Source of the DNA: Eucommia ulmoides
Lineage: Eukaryota; Streptophyta; Magnoliopsida; Garryales; Eucommiaceae
Reading direction: 5' to 3'
DNA: 64,000 bases
NCBI GenBank assembly: GCA_016647705.1
Contig: CM028338.1
Location: 22,651,577-22,715,576 of the forward strand
The number at the start of each line of letters is the position of its first letter. Position 1 is the first letter of the stretch. Below are positions 24,901-35,896 of this stretch, one piece after another. The translations under genes and the position numbers were made by a program. The notes below the pieces were generated by a model that worked only from the letters and a program-made list of their open reading frames with translations, did not search any database and was not told the origin of the DNA.

Positions 24901-26379
24901 TTTTGCTAGTCCTCCAGCAAAAACACCCACACAAGAAAACAAAACTACCACAACGAATTCACGAACACAAATACTAAAGAAGAAAGACACAAACAAACTA
25001 AAAATAATGATGTACGTTTCCCTCAATAGCCCCCAATCATTTTAAGTTCAAGAATAGAACTGCACCATGTGATGTTCTAGAATTTCAACATTGAATAATA
25101 ATAAATGCTATTCTAGATTCTTTCCATGTGAACGTGCTAAGATTCTTATTATACAACCATCCAAAGATTGGATAGAATTATCCACCAGCAAAGTTCATGA
25201 CTAAAACCAGAAAGGTATAGGATTTCCATAAGCCAGACTTGGTTCCATTCTCCACTAATGTAGGCTAAGCAATTCTCAGAGATTAAAAGGGCATGGTTCA
25301 GTTTTTAACAATTGGCCAAGGGTAAAATAGGAATATAAAATAAGATAGCGTTATTAGCTCAATGATACCCAAGGAACAACGATTGGCCCTCAACCACTCT
25401 CATACCCACAAAGACAAATCTGATACAACCTTGAACTTACTTTTAAAACCATAGTGCTCACTTGTCGAAGCAAACAAAAACAAAACAACAATTACACACT
25501 TTTTTTTTTTTTGGCACACCAAACTTATTTAATTTGTTCAATTTCATAGGTGTGGAACAACAACAGAAAAATAACAAGTGAGTACTAAAATACCGAACTA
25601 ATCAAAAAATTGCCCAAAACCCAATCTCTAACTTCAATTAGCATACACAAATACTAACTTGATAACAACTCGACTCAGGCCTTAGGTATAGCGACATGGT
25701 TTGGAAAACATTTAATTGGTTAGGGTATTTGATGCATGTTTGGAATTGAAACAGCTAAAAGACTTCGACGGGGTACGAGGGGTAAAATAATTTGCATAGT
25801 AGGCTTCAACAGCTTAATCGATCAAAATGAATGCTTAAATCATTTCTCCTGAACTATCTCGCCTAGGATTTTGCCTCAAATTTCCCTTAATCAGGTTCTA
25901 GAATCCCTTAAATTTGTCATGAACATGGCTAACTGGATAATTGGTGTCAAATCATTTGGGTAATTAGTACATTGGGTCTACGTTCTCGTGAAAATTAAGA
26001 TCCACAATGACGTTTACCAAAATGAGATATCAAGCACACAGAACACACATGAATGGGCATTACGCTTAATCTCAATAGACAAATAGGGGATAATATCATC
26101 TTTGGGTAATGGTCAAGAAGAACGACAAAACTCAACATACTATTGCAACAAGCTACAAACATACTTACACCTAAACTAAACAAACATGCATGAAAGTAAC
26201 TAAACAACAATTAAACTTAACCTAACACAACCAACAAACGTATGGTAAACAAAAAAACATACAAACTTAGAATGCCGAACTTAGAATACAGAATACAAAA
26301 AATTCCCCCAAACTTAGAATGGGCAGTGTCAACCCAACTTCGAACTCAACAATTTGCATGTAGTGTGGTTTTCGAACAC
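24901..26379 (-). other. 3' non-coding region, Athila
   Basis: About 1.5 kb between ORF3 and the polypurine tract. It is collinear with 34211-35700 (minus) and 55010-56440 (plus), with shared blocks such as GGCCATTACCCA and CACCTGAGTCTAC-like text and a homopolymer at the same place (T14 at 25499-25512). I see no gene in it. Confidence 0.7.
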
Positions 26380-27600
26380 ATACTTGGGAGGCGACACATT
26401 TAAGTCACGCCTTCTACTGAGCATCCTGATATATTTCATCCCTACCGCCTCTGTGATGAGAGGATTTTGAGGTGGCTTCTAAGATAAATACACAAAAGAG
26501 TGTCGAAGATGAGCCAGGAGTGAGTGCATCTGGGGAAATCCGTTCATATCATAGCCGATTGCCATTCCGAAGTATTAGATAGATTGATGCATTATTTGGT
26601 TGCACGACTCTTGATACATCCGGAATTCAGCGCTTTCATTTTGTAAAGCGGGGGTTTCAATCCGTAAAATTTGAATTTGTTCCCTCTGGTACACCACGTG
26701 CTAATGAAGACTTTCCATTGAGATTTTTTCTTTGCCTAGGTCCCCAGAACTTAGGGCTTTGGATGGCCCTGCTTCATCTTCCGCTTTGCTCTCAACTTCT
26801 TTGTTCCAAATTCTCTTCATGGCTATGAAATCCATAGCTCGAATAGGCTGGCACAAGTTGTCATCCAAAATTGCAACGCCCGCTTTCTGAAACAGCTTAG
26901 TGAGTAGAGAAGGTAAGGGAAGGCTAACATTAGTGTTTCAGATAGCATAGTAGATGGTGAAATTAATGAGATAGCTGATGTTCAACAGCTGCTTTGTCTC
27001 AATAAAAAAAAGAGCCAATACCCTATCTTTTGTCACATCTGTCAAATGAGCCGTCGGATACAGTCTAGTGCATACTAAGTAGAACCAGATTTTTAGGAAT
27101 TTCTTTAAGTGCTTGGATGCGAAAATAGCCTGATCATTCTTTGTTGGTATCCAACGCATATTTCTGGGACTTAACGCCTTAATGACCATCTCTAAATCCT
27201 CTTTCGTCTCATCCTCATCAGAATCCTCATCGAACTCATCATTAGGCAACCTTAGGTGTTCGTTTATCGTTTCAATATCAAATTTCACCAACCAATTTTG
27301 GACCCTGGTCATGTGGTTCTCACATCCCACGGCATTCGCATAAAATTCACGAACTAGGGTGACGTCACCTGGGGCCAGTTATCTACAGAAGTACTGCCAA
27401 CCTCTCTCTTATCACATCTGCTATTTAATCCTGATTATTATTGATATCAGCAAAACCATGTTCACGAATGCTCATACTTATGGAAATGTTGCTCATCTTG
27501 CTTGGAAACGAAGTGGCTCGAATCGTAATCCGAGGCTGGATCCGCGACTCGCAAATTGGACCCCTCACCCTTTTATCTCTTCGAAACAGATTTCGGCGGC
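26380..27600 (-). pseudogene. Athila ORF3, putative plant transposon protein domain
   Basis: Remnant of the third Athila frame. The best part (26938-27330) has VQNWLVKFDIETINEHL, then an acidic DEFDEDSDEDETKED stretch, then LKIWFYLVCTRLYPTAHLTD and KDRVLALFFIETKQLLNISYL. This order (FYAN...V..W..FD..TIN..L, then W.....RL.PT.H...V..DR..LL) is that of the domain catalogued as a putative plant transposon protein (PF20167). It is often annotated near or as the env-like frame of Athila, but its function is unknown. Broken, several breaks. Confidence 0.75.
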
Positions 27601-28084
27601 ATAATTTTTATGAGCCAACACACAAAAAACCTTCACCAATCACAATGTGAACTTCACAATACAAAAATTTAGACCCACAACCTCAACAAAATAGAAATCC
27701 CCAATGGCAACTCAATATTCAAGGGTTTCAAACAAAATTTACAATTTCACAATCAAACTCCAATCCAACAGGCCAATTCAACAACGAAATGATAGTTCAC
27801 AATTAGTAAGACCTTTGAAACAACTTACTTGAAGAGATTTGGGTACCCAAGTCATTTGCGATGAAACCCCGCCGCTTGAACTCCAATCCAAAGAGCCACC
27901 GAAATTAGGGTTGTGGAAATGGCAAACTGATTGATGGAAATGTGGTGGGGATTTAGATCTTTGAGGAGGAGAGTAATGAAATTAAAGGTGGAAATTGGTT
28001 TGAGAGAGAAAATAGGAGGGAATGGTTGAGGTAGGGTTTAAAATAGGGAAATAATTATGGTCGGCCCCCATTTATCAAAACAAG
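27601..28084 (-). promoter_or_regulatory. putative leader/promoter region upstream of ORF3
   Basis: The minus strand shows a pyrimidine-rich TTTTCTCTCTCAAACC tract, CCACCACATTTCC and CCCTAATTTC, then the ORF3 region. This looks like a plant 5' untranslated leader and could serve a separate ORF3 transcript. That is inference; no promoter element is certain. Confidence 0.35.
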
Positions 28085-28113
28085 GGCCTTACGGCTAAGC
28101 GAGTAGGCTAGCA

Positions 28114-28165
28114 CGCTGCAGTGCGCAAAGCCCAGAAGGCCTTCTGCCTTCTGGGCACTGCAGCG
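28114..28165. other. strong GC-rich hairpin in the pol-ORF3 spacer
   Basis: Two nested inverted arms: CGCTGCAGT (28114-28122) pairs with ACTGCAGCG (28157-28165), and GCCCAGAAGGC (28130-28140) pairs with GCCTTCTGGGC (28146-28156) around a five-base loop. Another GCCCAGAAGGCC copy lies at 28192-28203. It is unlike the surrounding A+T-rich DNA. Confidence 0.85.
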
Positions 28166-28449
28166 CGCAAACCTGCGCTACAGAGTGCTAAGCCCAGAAG
28201 GCCTTAGGTCTTGTGCTGCTTGGATTTTTCAACGGTCGGCCACTGTTTCATTGCCGTTCCACTATTTCTTCTTGTTGAATAATCATTCAACATCCCCAAA
28301 CTTCCGTACTCCTCCATTTACTCAAAAAACATGCATCGCGATCATTAAAACCTCCAAAAATATTATTATTTTTTTTAGCAAACATAGGCGTGAACCATTG
28401 CCATGGGTTGCATTTTGAAGAAAAAAAAACACCAAATTTAATGTCCCTA

Positions 28450-29723
28450 GCTGGACTCAACAACGATCCACATCAGTTATCAATGAAGGAGATACTCTCC
28501 ATAACTCGTTCTTCATTTCCATAATAATGCTTAATTCTTTCTCCGTTGACTCAGAAAATCCGTCCATCGTCACCTTCCAATTCAACAGCACCAAATGGAA
28601 ATACTTGTTTAATCCGAAATAGTCTGGAACATTTGGACTTCAGCTTCCTGGGAAAAAGCCTCAGTCTAGAGTTGAAAAGTAACACTTGTTGTCCCGAGCA
28701 GAATTATCTCCTAACGATGTGCTTGTCGTGCCATATCTTGGTTTTTTCCTTTTATAATTTGGCGCTCTCATATACCTTATTTCGGAATTCCTCTAGCTCA
28801 TTGAGTTGTAGGAGATGTTGTTGCCCTGAAGCATTAAGACCAAAATTTAGCTTCTTAATCGCCCAATAGGCACAGTGTTCTAACTCAACCAGAAAGTGGC
28901 ACACTTTTTCGAACACCTACCTATATGGAGACATTCTGATTGGTGTTTTAAACGCTGTGCGGTAAGCCCACAATGCATTATCGAGTTTCGTCACCCAATC
29001 CTTTCAGTTGGAGTAAACCATCTTCTCTAGGATCTGTTTGATTTCTCGATTGGCAACTTTGGCTTGTCCGTTTGTTTGGGGATGGTAAGCAGGCACCACT
29101 TTGCGATGAACTCCGTACTTAGTCTATAGAGTGTTAAAAAATTTGTTGCAAAAGTGGGTTCCTTCATCGTTAATGACGGCTCAAAGAGTTCAGAACCTTG
29201 TCAATATGTTATTTTAAAGAAATTTTAGAACCACTTTAGCATCGTTGGTCGACATGGCCACAATCTCTACCTATTTTGACACGTAATCCACCACCAACAA
29301 GATATACTCTTGACCAAAAGATGCAAAAAACAATCCCATGAAATCAATTCCCTAAACGTCCAAGAGTTTGAGCTTGAGAATAGTTGTTAAGGAAAACTTA
29401 TGCCGCCTCGAGATATTGTCGACCCTCTCCCACTGATCATAGGTTTTCACAAAAGTGTATGAATGACGAAAAAGAGTCGACCAGTAAAAACCAGATTGAA
29501 GTACCTTTGTGACTTTCCATGTTACACCAAAATGCCCCCCACACGATGATGAGTGACAATGATTTAGAATGCTAACAATTTCTTCTTCCGTAACACATTG
29601 CCAAATGATTTGATCAGCGTATTTCTTAAACGACATGGGGTCATCCCACATGTAACTCTTCACATCAAATAGGAATTTCTTCCTTTGAGCACTAGATAGG
29701 TCCGGGGGCAACACCTTGCACAC
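28450..29723 (-). pseudogene. Athila integrase region
   Basis: Follows RNase H on the minus strand. The N-terminal zinc-binding part is seen at about 29450-29620 (HCHSSSCGGHFGVTWKV). The core end is recognisable around 28960-29130 ([20 protein letters not shown] on the complement), and the C-terminal part continues to about 28450 (PGKLKSK and YYGNEE-type text). The order fits the usual Athila gag-pol. Broken, several breaks. Confidence 0.8.
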
Positions 29724-30290
29724 GAGATAATTGACTATATCCGCGTAACCATGGAAGTTTAACTTCGATATTGAATAATTGCTCGTCCAGGAAAACTTCT
29801 ATAATACATGAATCATCACCAACATCGTCTAACACGAGCCCTAAAAGACAATCAACCACCACATTTTCACTTCCCTTCTTATCTTGAATCTCGACATCAA
29901 ATTCTTGAAGAAAGATAATCCACAAGATTAGATGAGGCTTTGCATCTTTCTTTGCAAATAAGTATCGGATGGCAGCATGGTCCATATAGATAATCACCCT
30001 GGACCCAAGAATGTATGATCGAAACTTATCACAAGCAAAGATCACCGCCAACATCTATTTTTTCATGATGGTATAATTCTCCTGTGCATCATTGAGAGTT
30101 TTGCTTGCATTGTATACTGACCGAAAAATTTTCTCCTTGCGTTGGCCCAAAACAGCTCCAACCGCATAATTGCTCGCGTCACACATAATTTCAAATGACT
30201 CATTCCAATCGGATGCGACTATAATCGAAGTCGAGATCAATTTCTCCTTCATTGCATTAAACGCTCCCACACAAGCATCATAAAAAATGA
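29692..30290 (-). pseudogene. Athila RNase H region
   Basis: RNase H of Ty3/gypsy type: FEIMCDASNYAVGAVLGQ with the first Asp in MCDAS, the LNDAQENYTIMKK stretch with its Glu, then [19 protein letters not shown] and [18 protein letters not shown]. It directly follows the reverse transcriptase. Broken, few breaks in this part. Confidence 0.85.
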
Positions 30291-31184
30291 ATGGGGAGTC
30301 TTTTTCAAGAAAATTGCACAACAGCTTCACCATTTTAGAAAAGTCCTTGATAAATCTTCGGTAAAAGCCAGCGTGGCCTAAGAAACTTCTTACTCCCTTT
30401 ACGTTGATCGGTAGGGGGAGTTTTTCAATTATCTCAATCTTCACCTGATCCATCCCAAGTCCCTTGGAAGAGACCCAATAACCTAAGACGATGCCCTCCT
30501 TAACCATAAAATGACACTTCTCCCAATTTAGAACAAGGTTTTTTTCTTCGCGTTGCTTTAGCATGAGTGATAGATTTGAGGCAATGGTGAAATGATGAAC
30601 CAAATATTGAGAAATCATCCATCAACACATCCATTATATCTTCCACCATATTTGAAAAAATCACCATCATACACCGTTGAAAAGTTGTTCGAGTGTTGCA
30701 TAGTCCAAACGGCATACAACAGTATGCAAAAGTGCCATATGGGCAAGTGAACGTTGTCTTTTCTTGATCCTCCGGTGCAATGGCTATTTGATTATAGCAT
30801 GAATATCTATCAAGGAAGTAGTAGTGGTCATAACCAGCTAGACGATCTAACATTCGGTCGATGAACGAGAGAGAAAAATGATCCTTCTTTGTGGTCTTGT
30901 TCAACTTCCGATAATCAATACACACTCTCCATCATGTGATGGTTTGTGTGGGAATTAGATCATTCCAATAGTTTTTCACCACAATCATGCCACATTTCCT
31001 TGGAACCACTTGCACAGGGCTTACCCATTCACTGTCCGATATTGCATAAATAATTCTGGAATTCAACAACTTTAAAACTCCAGCACGGACCACCTCCTTC
31101 ATCGTCGGGTTTAGCCTTCATTGATGCTCAATTGAGGGCTTAAATGAGTCCTCCATCAAAAAAAGTTGCGTGTAAATGGTCAGG
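30291..31184 (-). pseudogene. Athila reverse transcriptase, main part
   Basis: Ty3/gypsy RT with CIDYRKLN, FIDRMLDRLAGYDHYYFLD, YNQIAIAPEDQEKTTFTCPY, CMPFGLCNTRTTFQRCM and VLMDDFSIFG (catalytic DD box), followed by the connection region. The N-terminal lead-in (DSEWVSPVQVVPRKCGM) lies at about 31000-31050. The region is separated from its upstream part (32452-32830) by a solo LTR. Broken. Confidence 0.9.
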
Positions 31185-32451
31185 TGGTAGCGGAATATTA
31201 TGTCGTTACTTTTACCGCAAGTATACGGATCAAGTTTTAATATGTATCCACAGGGATTGGATTAAGTTGTCGCTAAGTACCACGATTGTCATAATCAAAC
31301 TTTATTTAGGTGATTAAACTAAATTAACAATTAATCAAACTATAATACTAAGTATATTATATGGGAATAGATTATCTAGGGATTAACATCATTTACTTGT
31401 ACGTGTTTGAGCCAATCTAGTTTACATTAACAGTATTCAAACTATTCGACAATCTAGGTATCGAAAACTCACTCACTACCTCTCCCAAATATAAAGTGAA
31501 TGAATATGCGAATTCGCGTTGACCCTGATATCCCTATCTAATGTCTAAACGATCACATGATTCTCGTACCAATCTCACAGATTGCACACTTTCTAATACT
31601 CTCCCGAGTCATTAGATCGTTGCGTTGTGTTTAAACCCTAGTCCGAATCCAGGGTTACCTCTCTCAAGTGTCAAACTCCCTATTCTCAAATCAACTACAA
31701 TATCATAACAAGCATACTATGGAGGTAAAAGAATGATAAACAAAATCGAATTAAGATAAATAACCGTTAACGAAACACGGATTTACTCAAACAACATATA
31801 TGTAAATTTCATCAATCCCTAGATAATAAACATTTATCTATACAAGATCATTACCAAATATTCAACATTACAAAAGAATAACATCATTATAAAATACACA
31901 ACTTTTAAGAACAAAGATAGAAACAAAGGAGAATAGCCAAATCTGAAGAGTGGAGTGTTCCACTTCCGCAAACATCGCTCTGAAATTGTTTCCTCTTCCT
32001 CAAATTAATGTTCTCCTCTTTGACCTTTGATCTTGAGCTCCCAAAACATTCCAAAATTACTCCCAATTTTTTCTAAGTTCAATTGGAATCAAGGGATGAG
32101 AAGAAGGGGTCAAAATATCTAGCAAAATATCTAAACAACACTTTATAGCTGGTGTTTCGGTGCTGCAGCGGTGAGAACCATCGCTACAGCGGTGGGATGT
32201 TAGTAGGGCGTCTACCCTTTCATCGCTGCAGCGATGAAAGGCCAGTGGCCCTTGTTAGCTACTTTGCTTATTTTTTAACAGTTTCTTCACCGACTTCCTA
32301 CCGTTTAGCTCGATTTTCAACCATTTTCACCCCTAACACCTGCTTTGAACAAAAACAAATAAAAATGAATTAAAACATAATAAAACATAACAAGAACACT
32401 TGAAAACTACAAAATTCGGCTTGGAAATAGGTAAATAAATTCAACCTATCA
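31185..32451 (-). mobile_element. solo Athila LTR inserted between protease and RT
   Basis: Complete LTR of 1267 bases from TGATAG (complement, 32451) to CA (31185), with no internal sequence. The flanks TCAGG (31180-31184) and TCGGG (32452-32456) match at four of five bases and fit a target duplication. The pol text reads continuously across it. It holds a perfect 24-base palindrome at 32217-32240. Confidence 0.9.
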
Positions 32452-33345
32452 TCGGGCTTATTCCTTTGCTGTCGAAAATAGACCAAGCGAATGCGGACAT
32501 GTGCCTTTTCAAGATAACGAGCCATTTTTCTTCTTCTTCTTCTTGAGTTAAAGATGATGAAATAATAACCGTCTCAGTAGAGTTCTTCCCAAATAATGTG
32601 TACCGAAGGTGCTACGGTAATTGCTTTAGAACCAACCCACCGTGAGGTGGATTTTGAGAATTTTGGTGAACTCTCATCTTCATCAAGAGTCTCTATTTGA
32701 AGAAAATTTACTACATCGCTAGGTATAGCTTCAAGCGATAAGACGTAGTCCACAATACTTTCATTTGTGGTAGATCATTTCTCATCAAAATCCTCAATAG
32801 ATAGGGAATTTGTGAGATTGTGCTCTAAAGGATCCTAATGTATGATTCCATGAATGAACTCTTTTACACATAAGTCCACTATTTCCACCCGATTGCAAGT
32901 CAAACACTCTTCTGGAAACCTCATGGTATTAAAGATTTTGAATTTCACTTCCTCGTCATTGACCCTTAAAGTCAAATTTCGATTGTGCACATCTATCAAT
33001 GCTTTCCCGGTTGTGAGAAAAGGCCTCCCAAGTATAATGAGAATCTCCCAGTCTTCCTCCATCTCCAACACATCAAAATCCACCAAAAAGATGAATTTGT
33101 CCACCTTTACAAGCACATCTTCAGTAATGCCCTTTGGATAGGTTAAGGAATGGTCTACCATTTGCAGAAAAATAGTAGTGGGTTTTGCTTCTCCAAGCCC
33201 CAATTTTTGAAAAATAGATGACGGCATGAGATTTATGCTTGCTCCAAGATCACAAAGCGCCTTCTCAAAATGAGATTTCCCTATCGTGCATGGAATGGTG
33301 AAACTTCTAGAATCTTTCAACTTTTGGGGCAATTTTCATTGAAGG
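32452..33345 (-). pseudogene. Athila protease and pol lead-in
   Basis: Retropepsin of Athila type at about 32870-33330: LPQKLKDSRSFTIPCTIG, CDLGASINLMPSSIF with the catalytic Asp in DLGAS, MVDHSLTYPKGI and IILGRPFLTTGKALID. It is followed by the pol linker to 32452 (LTQEEEEKWLVILKRHMSAF). The right end stops inside the gag-protease border, where the next element's LTR begins. Broken, few breaks in the protease. Confidence 0.9.
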
Positions 33346-34210
33346 ATTGCATACTTTCTAATACTCTCCCGAGTCATTAGATCGTCACATTGTGTTTAAA
33401 CCCTAGTCCAAATCTGGGGTTACCTCTCCCGTGTGTCAAACCCCGTATTCTCAAACCAACCAAAACTCCATAACAAACATATAAAGGAAGTAATAAAATG
33501 GTAAACACAATCGAATACAGATGAACAACCGTTAACAAAACATGATTTACTCAAACAACATATATTAGAAAATTACATCAATCCCATAGATAATCAATGT
33601 TTAGCTCTTGGCCATAACCATATATTCAATAATAATCCATATATACATGATCAAACAACCAAAAATGAGTTAATAATAAAGAGAGAAAGAAGGGAGAATA
33701 GCCGTTATCTGAAGGTGATGTCTGTAAAAACCGCTCTGATCTTGTTTCCTCCTCTCCAATTGTGTTTCTCCTCTTTGGTTGGTTGAGAGCTCTCAAGAGC
33801 AAGTGTAAAAAATGTTCTCAAGTTTGGTAGGAAAAAGGCATATAAAACAAGGATAAAAATATCTAAAAAAATCACAAAAGATTTTCTCCAGCTGGCTGAT
33901 TAACCACAGCAGCGACGGGCATCACCGCTGCAGCGGTGGGTGTCCAGTAGGTGTTCTGCCCTTTCATCACTGTAGCAGTGAGAGCCACCGCTGCAATAGT
34001 GGACAGGAAGGCAGTGTAGCTGCTGGTTCTTTCTTTGATCCTCTTCATCGTTGTTTCCATCGATTTTCTACCGATTTGCTTAATTATCAACCGTTTAGGT
34101 CCCTACACCTGATTTACATAAAAATGAACATAAACACTTTAAAATATTACTAAAACACTTGAAAACTACAAAATTTGGTTTGGAAATAGATAGATATTTT
34201 CAACCTATCA
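33346..34210 (-). repeat. partial 3' LTR of gag-only element
   Basis: Starts TGATAG on the minus strand at 34210 beside the polypurine tract and runs to about 33346, where it meets Athila protease text. It lacks roughly the last third of a complete LTR. It has CCGCTGCAGCGGTGG palindromes at 33920-33945. Confidence 0.85.
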
Positions 34211-35891
34211 AATACCCCCAAACTTGGAATTTTGCTAGACCTCAACCAAAATACCCTAATACTAAAATAAACTAACACTACTAATTAACTAACTTTAATA
34301 CTAAACATGAAAAAAAAAAAAAAAAAAAAAAAAAACATAAATGAACTAGAAGTAATGGCATGCGAGTTCCAAATTCACCTAATAAACCAAAATGTTTTTT
34401 CCTCAACAGTCCCTAATCAAATCAAGTTCAGGAATAAAACACACCACATGGTGCTCTCAAATTTCAACACTTAATATCAGTAAAGGCCATTCTAGATCCA
34501 TTCAAAGTGAGTGTGTGTGTATGTGTGTGTGTGTGTGTGTGTGTGAAAACTCAAATATATAACTCTCCAAACACCAGATTGGATTATTCACTAACCAAGT
34601 TCATAACTTTAACCGTACAGGATTAGGAAATTCGTATGCTTGACTGGGTTCGACTCTCCACTAATGTAGGCTTGGAAGCTAAAAAAGATAAATAGGGTTT
34701 GGTTCGATTTTTGAAAAATGGCCAAGGGTATGTCAGGAATAGAAAACAGGTAACTGTTATAATTTAACGATACCTGAGGCACAATTCTTGGCACTCAATC
34801 TCACTCGTACGCCCAAACAGATCAATTCGAAACAACTCAGAACTTATATTTGAAAATGTAGTACTCACTTGTCTAAATAAATAAAAATAAAACCGTATAT
34901 ACACATTTACGGTGTGTTTTTTAATTATTTTTTTATGAAACACACCCCCCCCCCCAAACTTATTTGATTTGTACAATTTGACGGGTGTGGAAATACAATA
35001 GAAAAATGACAAGTAAGTACTCGAATACCAAACCAATCAATAGTTCGCCCAAAACCCAACCGCTCACTTCAAGTAGCATAACAAATGCTAACTTGATTTC
35101 ACTCAAATTGTACCTTAGGTTTAGCGATAATGGTTTGAAAAAAATTAATTGGCCAGGGTATTTGTTACGTGTTCAGAATTGAAACGGCTTATAGGCTTCG
35201 ACAGGGTAACAATAGATAAAACATATTACATGGTAGGCTTTAAAGGCTCATGCGATAAAAATGAAAGCCTAAATCATGTCTCTTGAACTACCTCGCCTAG
35301 GATTTCACCTCAAGTTTCCCCCAATCCAGTTCTAGATTCCTTAAAATTGTCATGAACCTACTACTGAACAATCGATGTCAAATCATTTGAATAGCTATAC
35401 AATGAGTCTACATGATCGTGCAATTTAGGATCAAAAATGACTTTTACCTAATCGACATGCCAAGTACACAAAACACATGAATGGGCATTGCCTCTGACCT
35501 CGATATACAACTAGTGGATAATTTTCATCATTGGGTAATGGCCCAGAAGAACTCAACAACTCAACACACAATTACTACTTCATACATAAACATATTGATA
35601 CTAATACTAAACAAACATGCATACAATTAAACAATAAAACATTTAAACTTAAACTACATAACTAATAACAAGAAAACATACTAACATACTACACATCACC
35701 CCCCCAAACGTAAAATGGGCAGTGTCCACAACGACCCAACATCGATCTCAACAATTGAAATAAAGCATGATGACGAAAGGGGTCTAGAACACGTACCTGG
35801 GAGGCGAGACAATCTTGCCTCTGAATGAAGTCAGCGATAATGGATTAATTTATTTGAAAACTTGGGTAGCCTCTCAAGAAGCGCTTGGTTT
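34211..35891 (-). other. 3' non-coding region of gag-only element
   Basis: Collinear with 24882-26370 and 55010-56450. Contains an A27 run (34310-34336) and a GT microsatellite (34507-34545). At about 35865-35890 it has the complement of the AAGCGCTTCTTGGGAGGC-type motif that follows the last coding frame in Athila elements. I see no gene. Confidence 0.7.
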
Positions 35892-35896
35892 AATGT

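Larger units (their letters stand above)
23568..33345 (-). mobile_element. pol-bearing Athila element, missing its gag and 5' LTR
   Basis: Minus-strand Athila-type element. Read from right to left it contains retropepsin, reverse transcriptase (interrupted by a solo LTR at 31185-32451), RNase H, integrase, a hairpin-bearing spacer, the Athila ORF3 with the putative plant transposon (PF20167-like) domain, the 3' non-coding region, the polypurine tract and the 3' LTR. At about 33346 it joins the middle of another Athila LTR, so gag, PBS and 5' LTR are absent. It is a broken fossil with many breaks in most parts, though long readable stretches remain. Confidence 0.85.
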
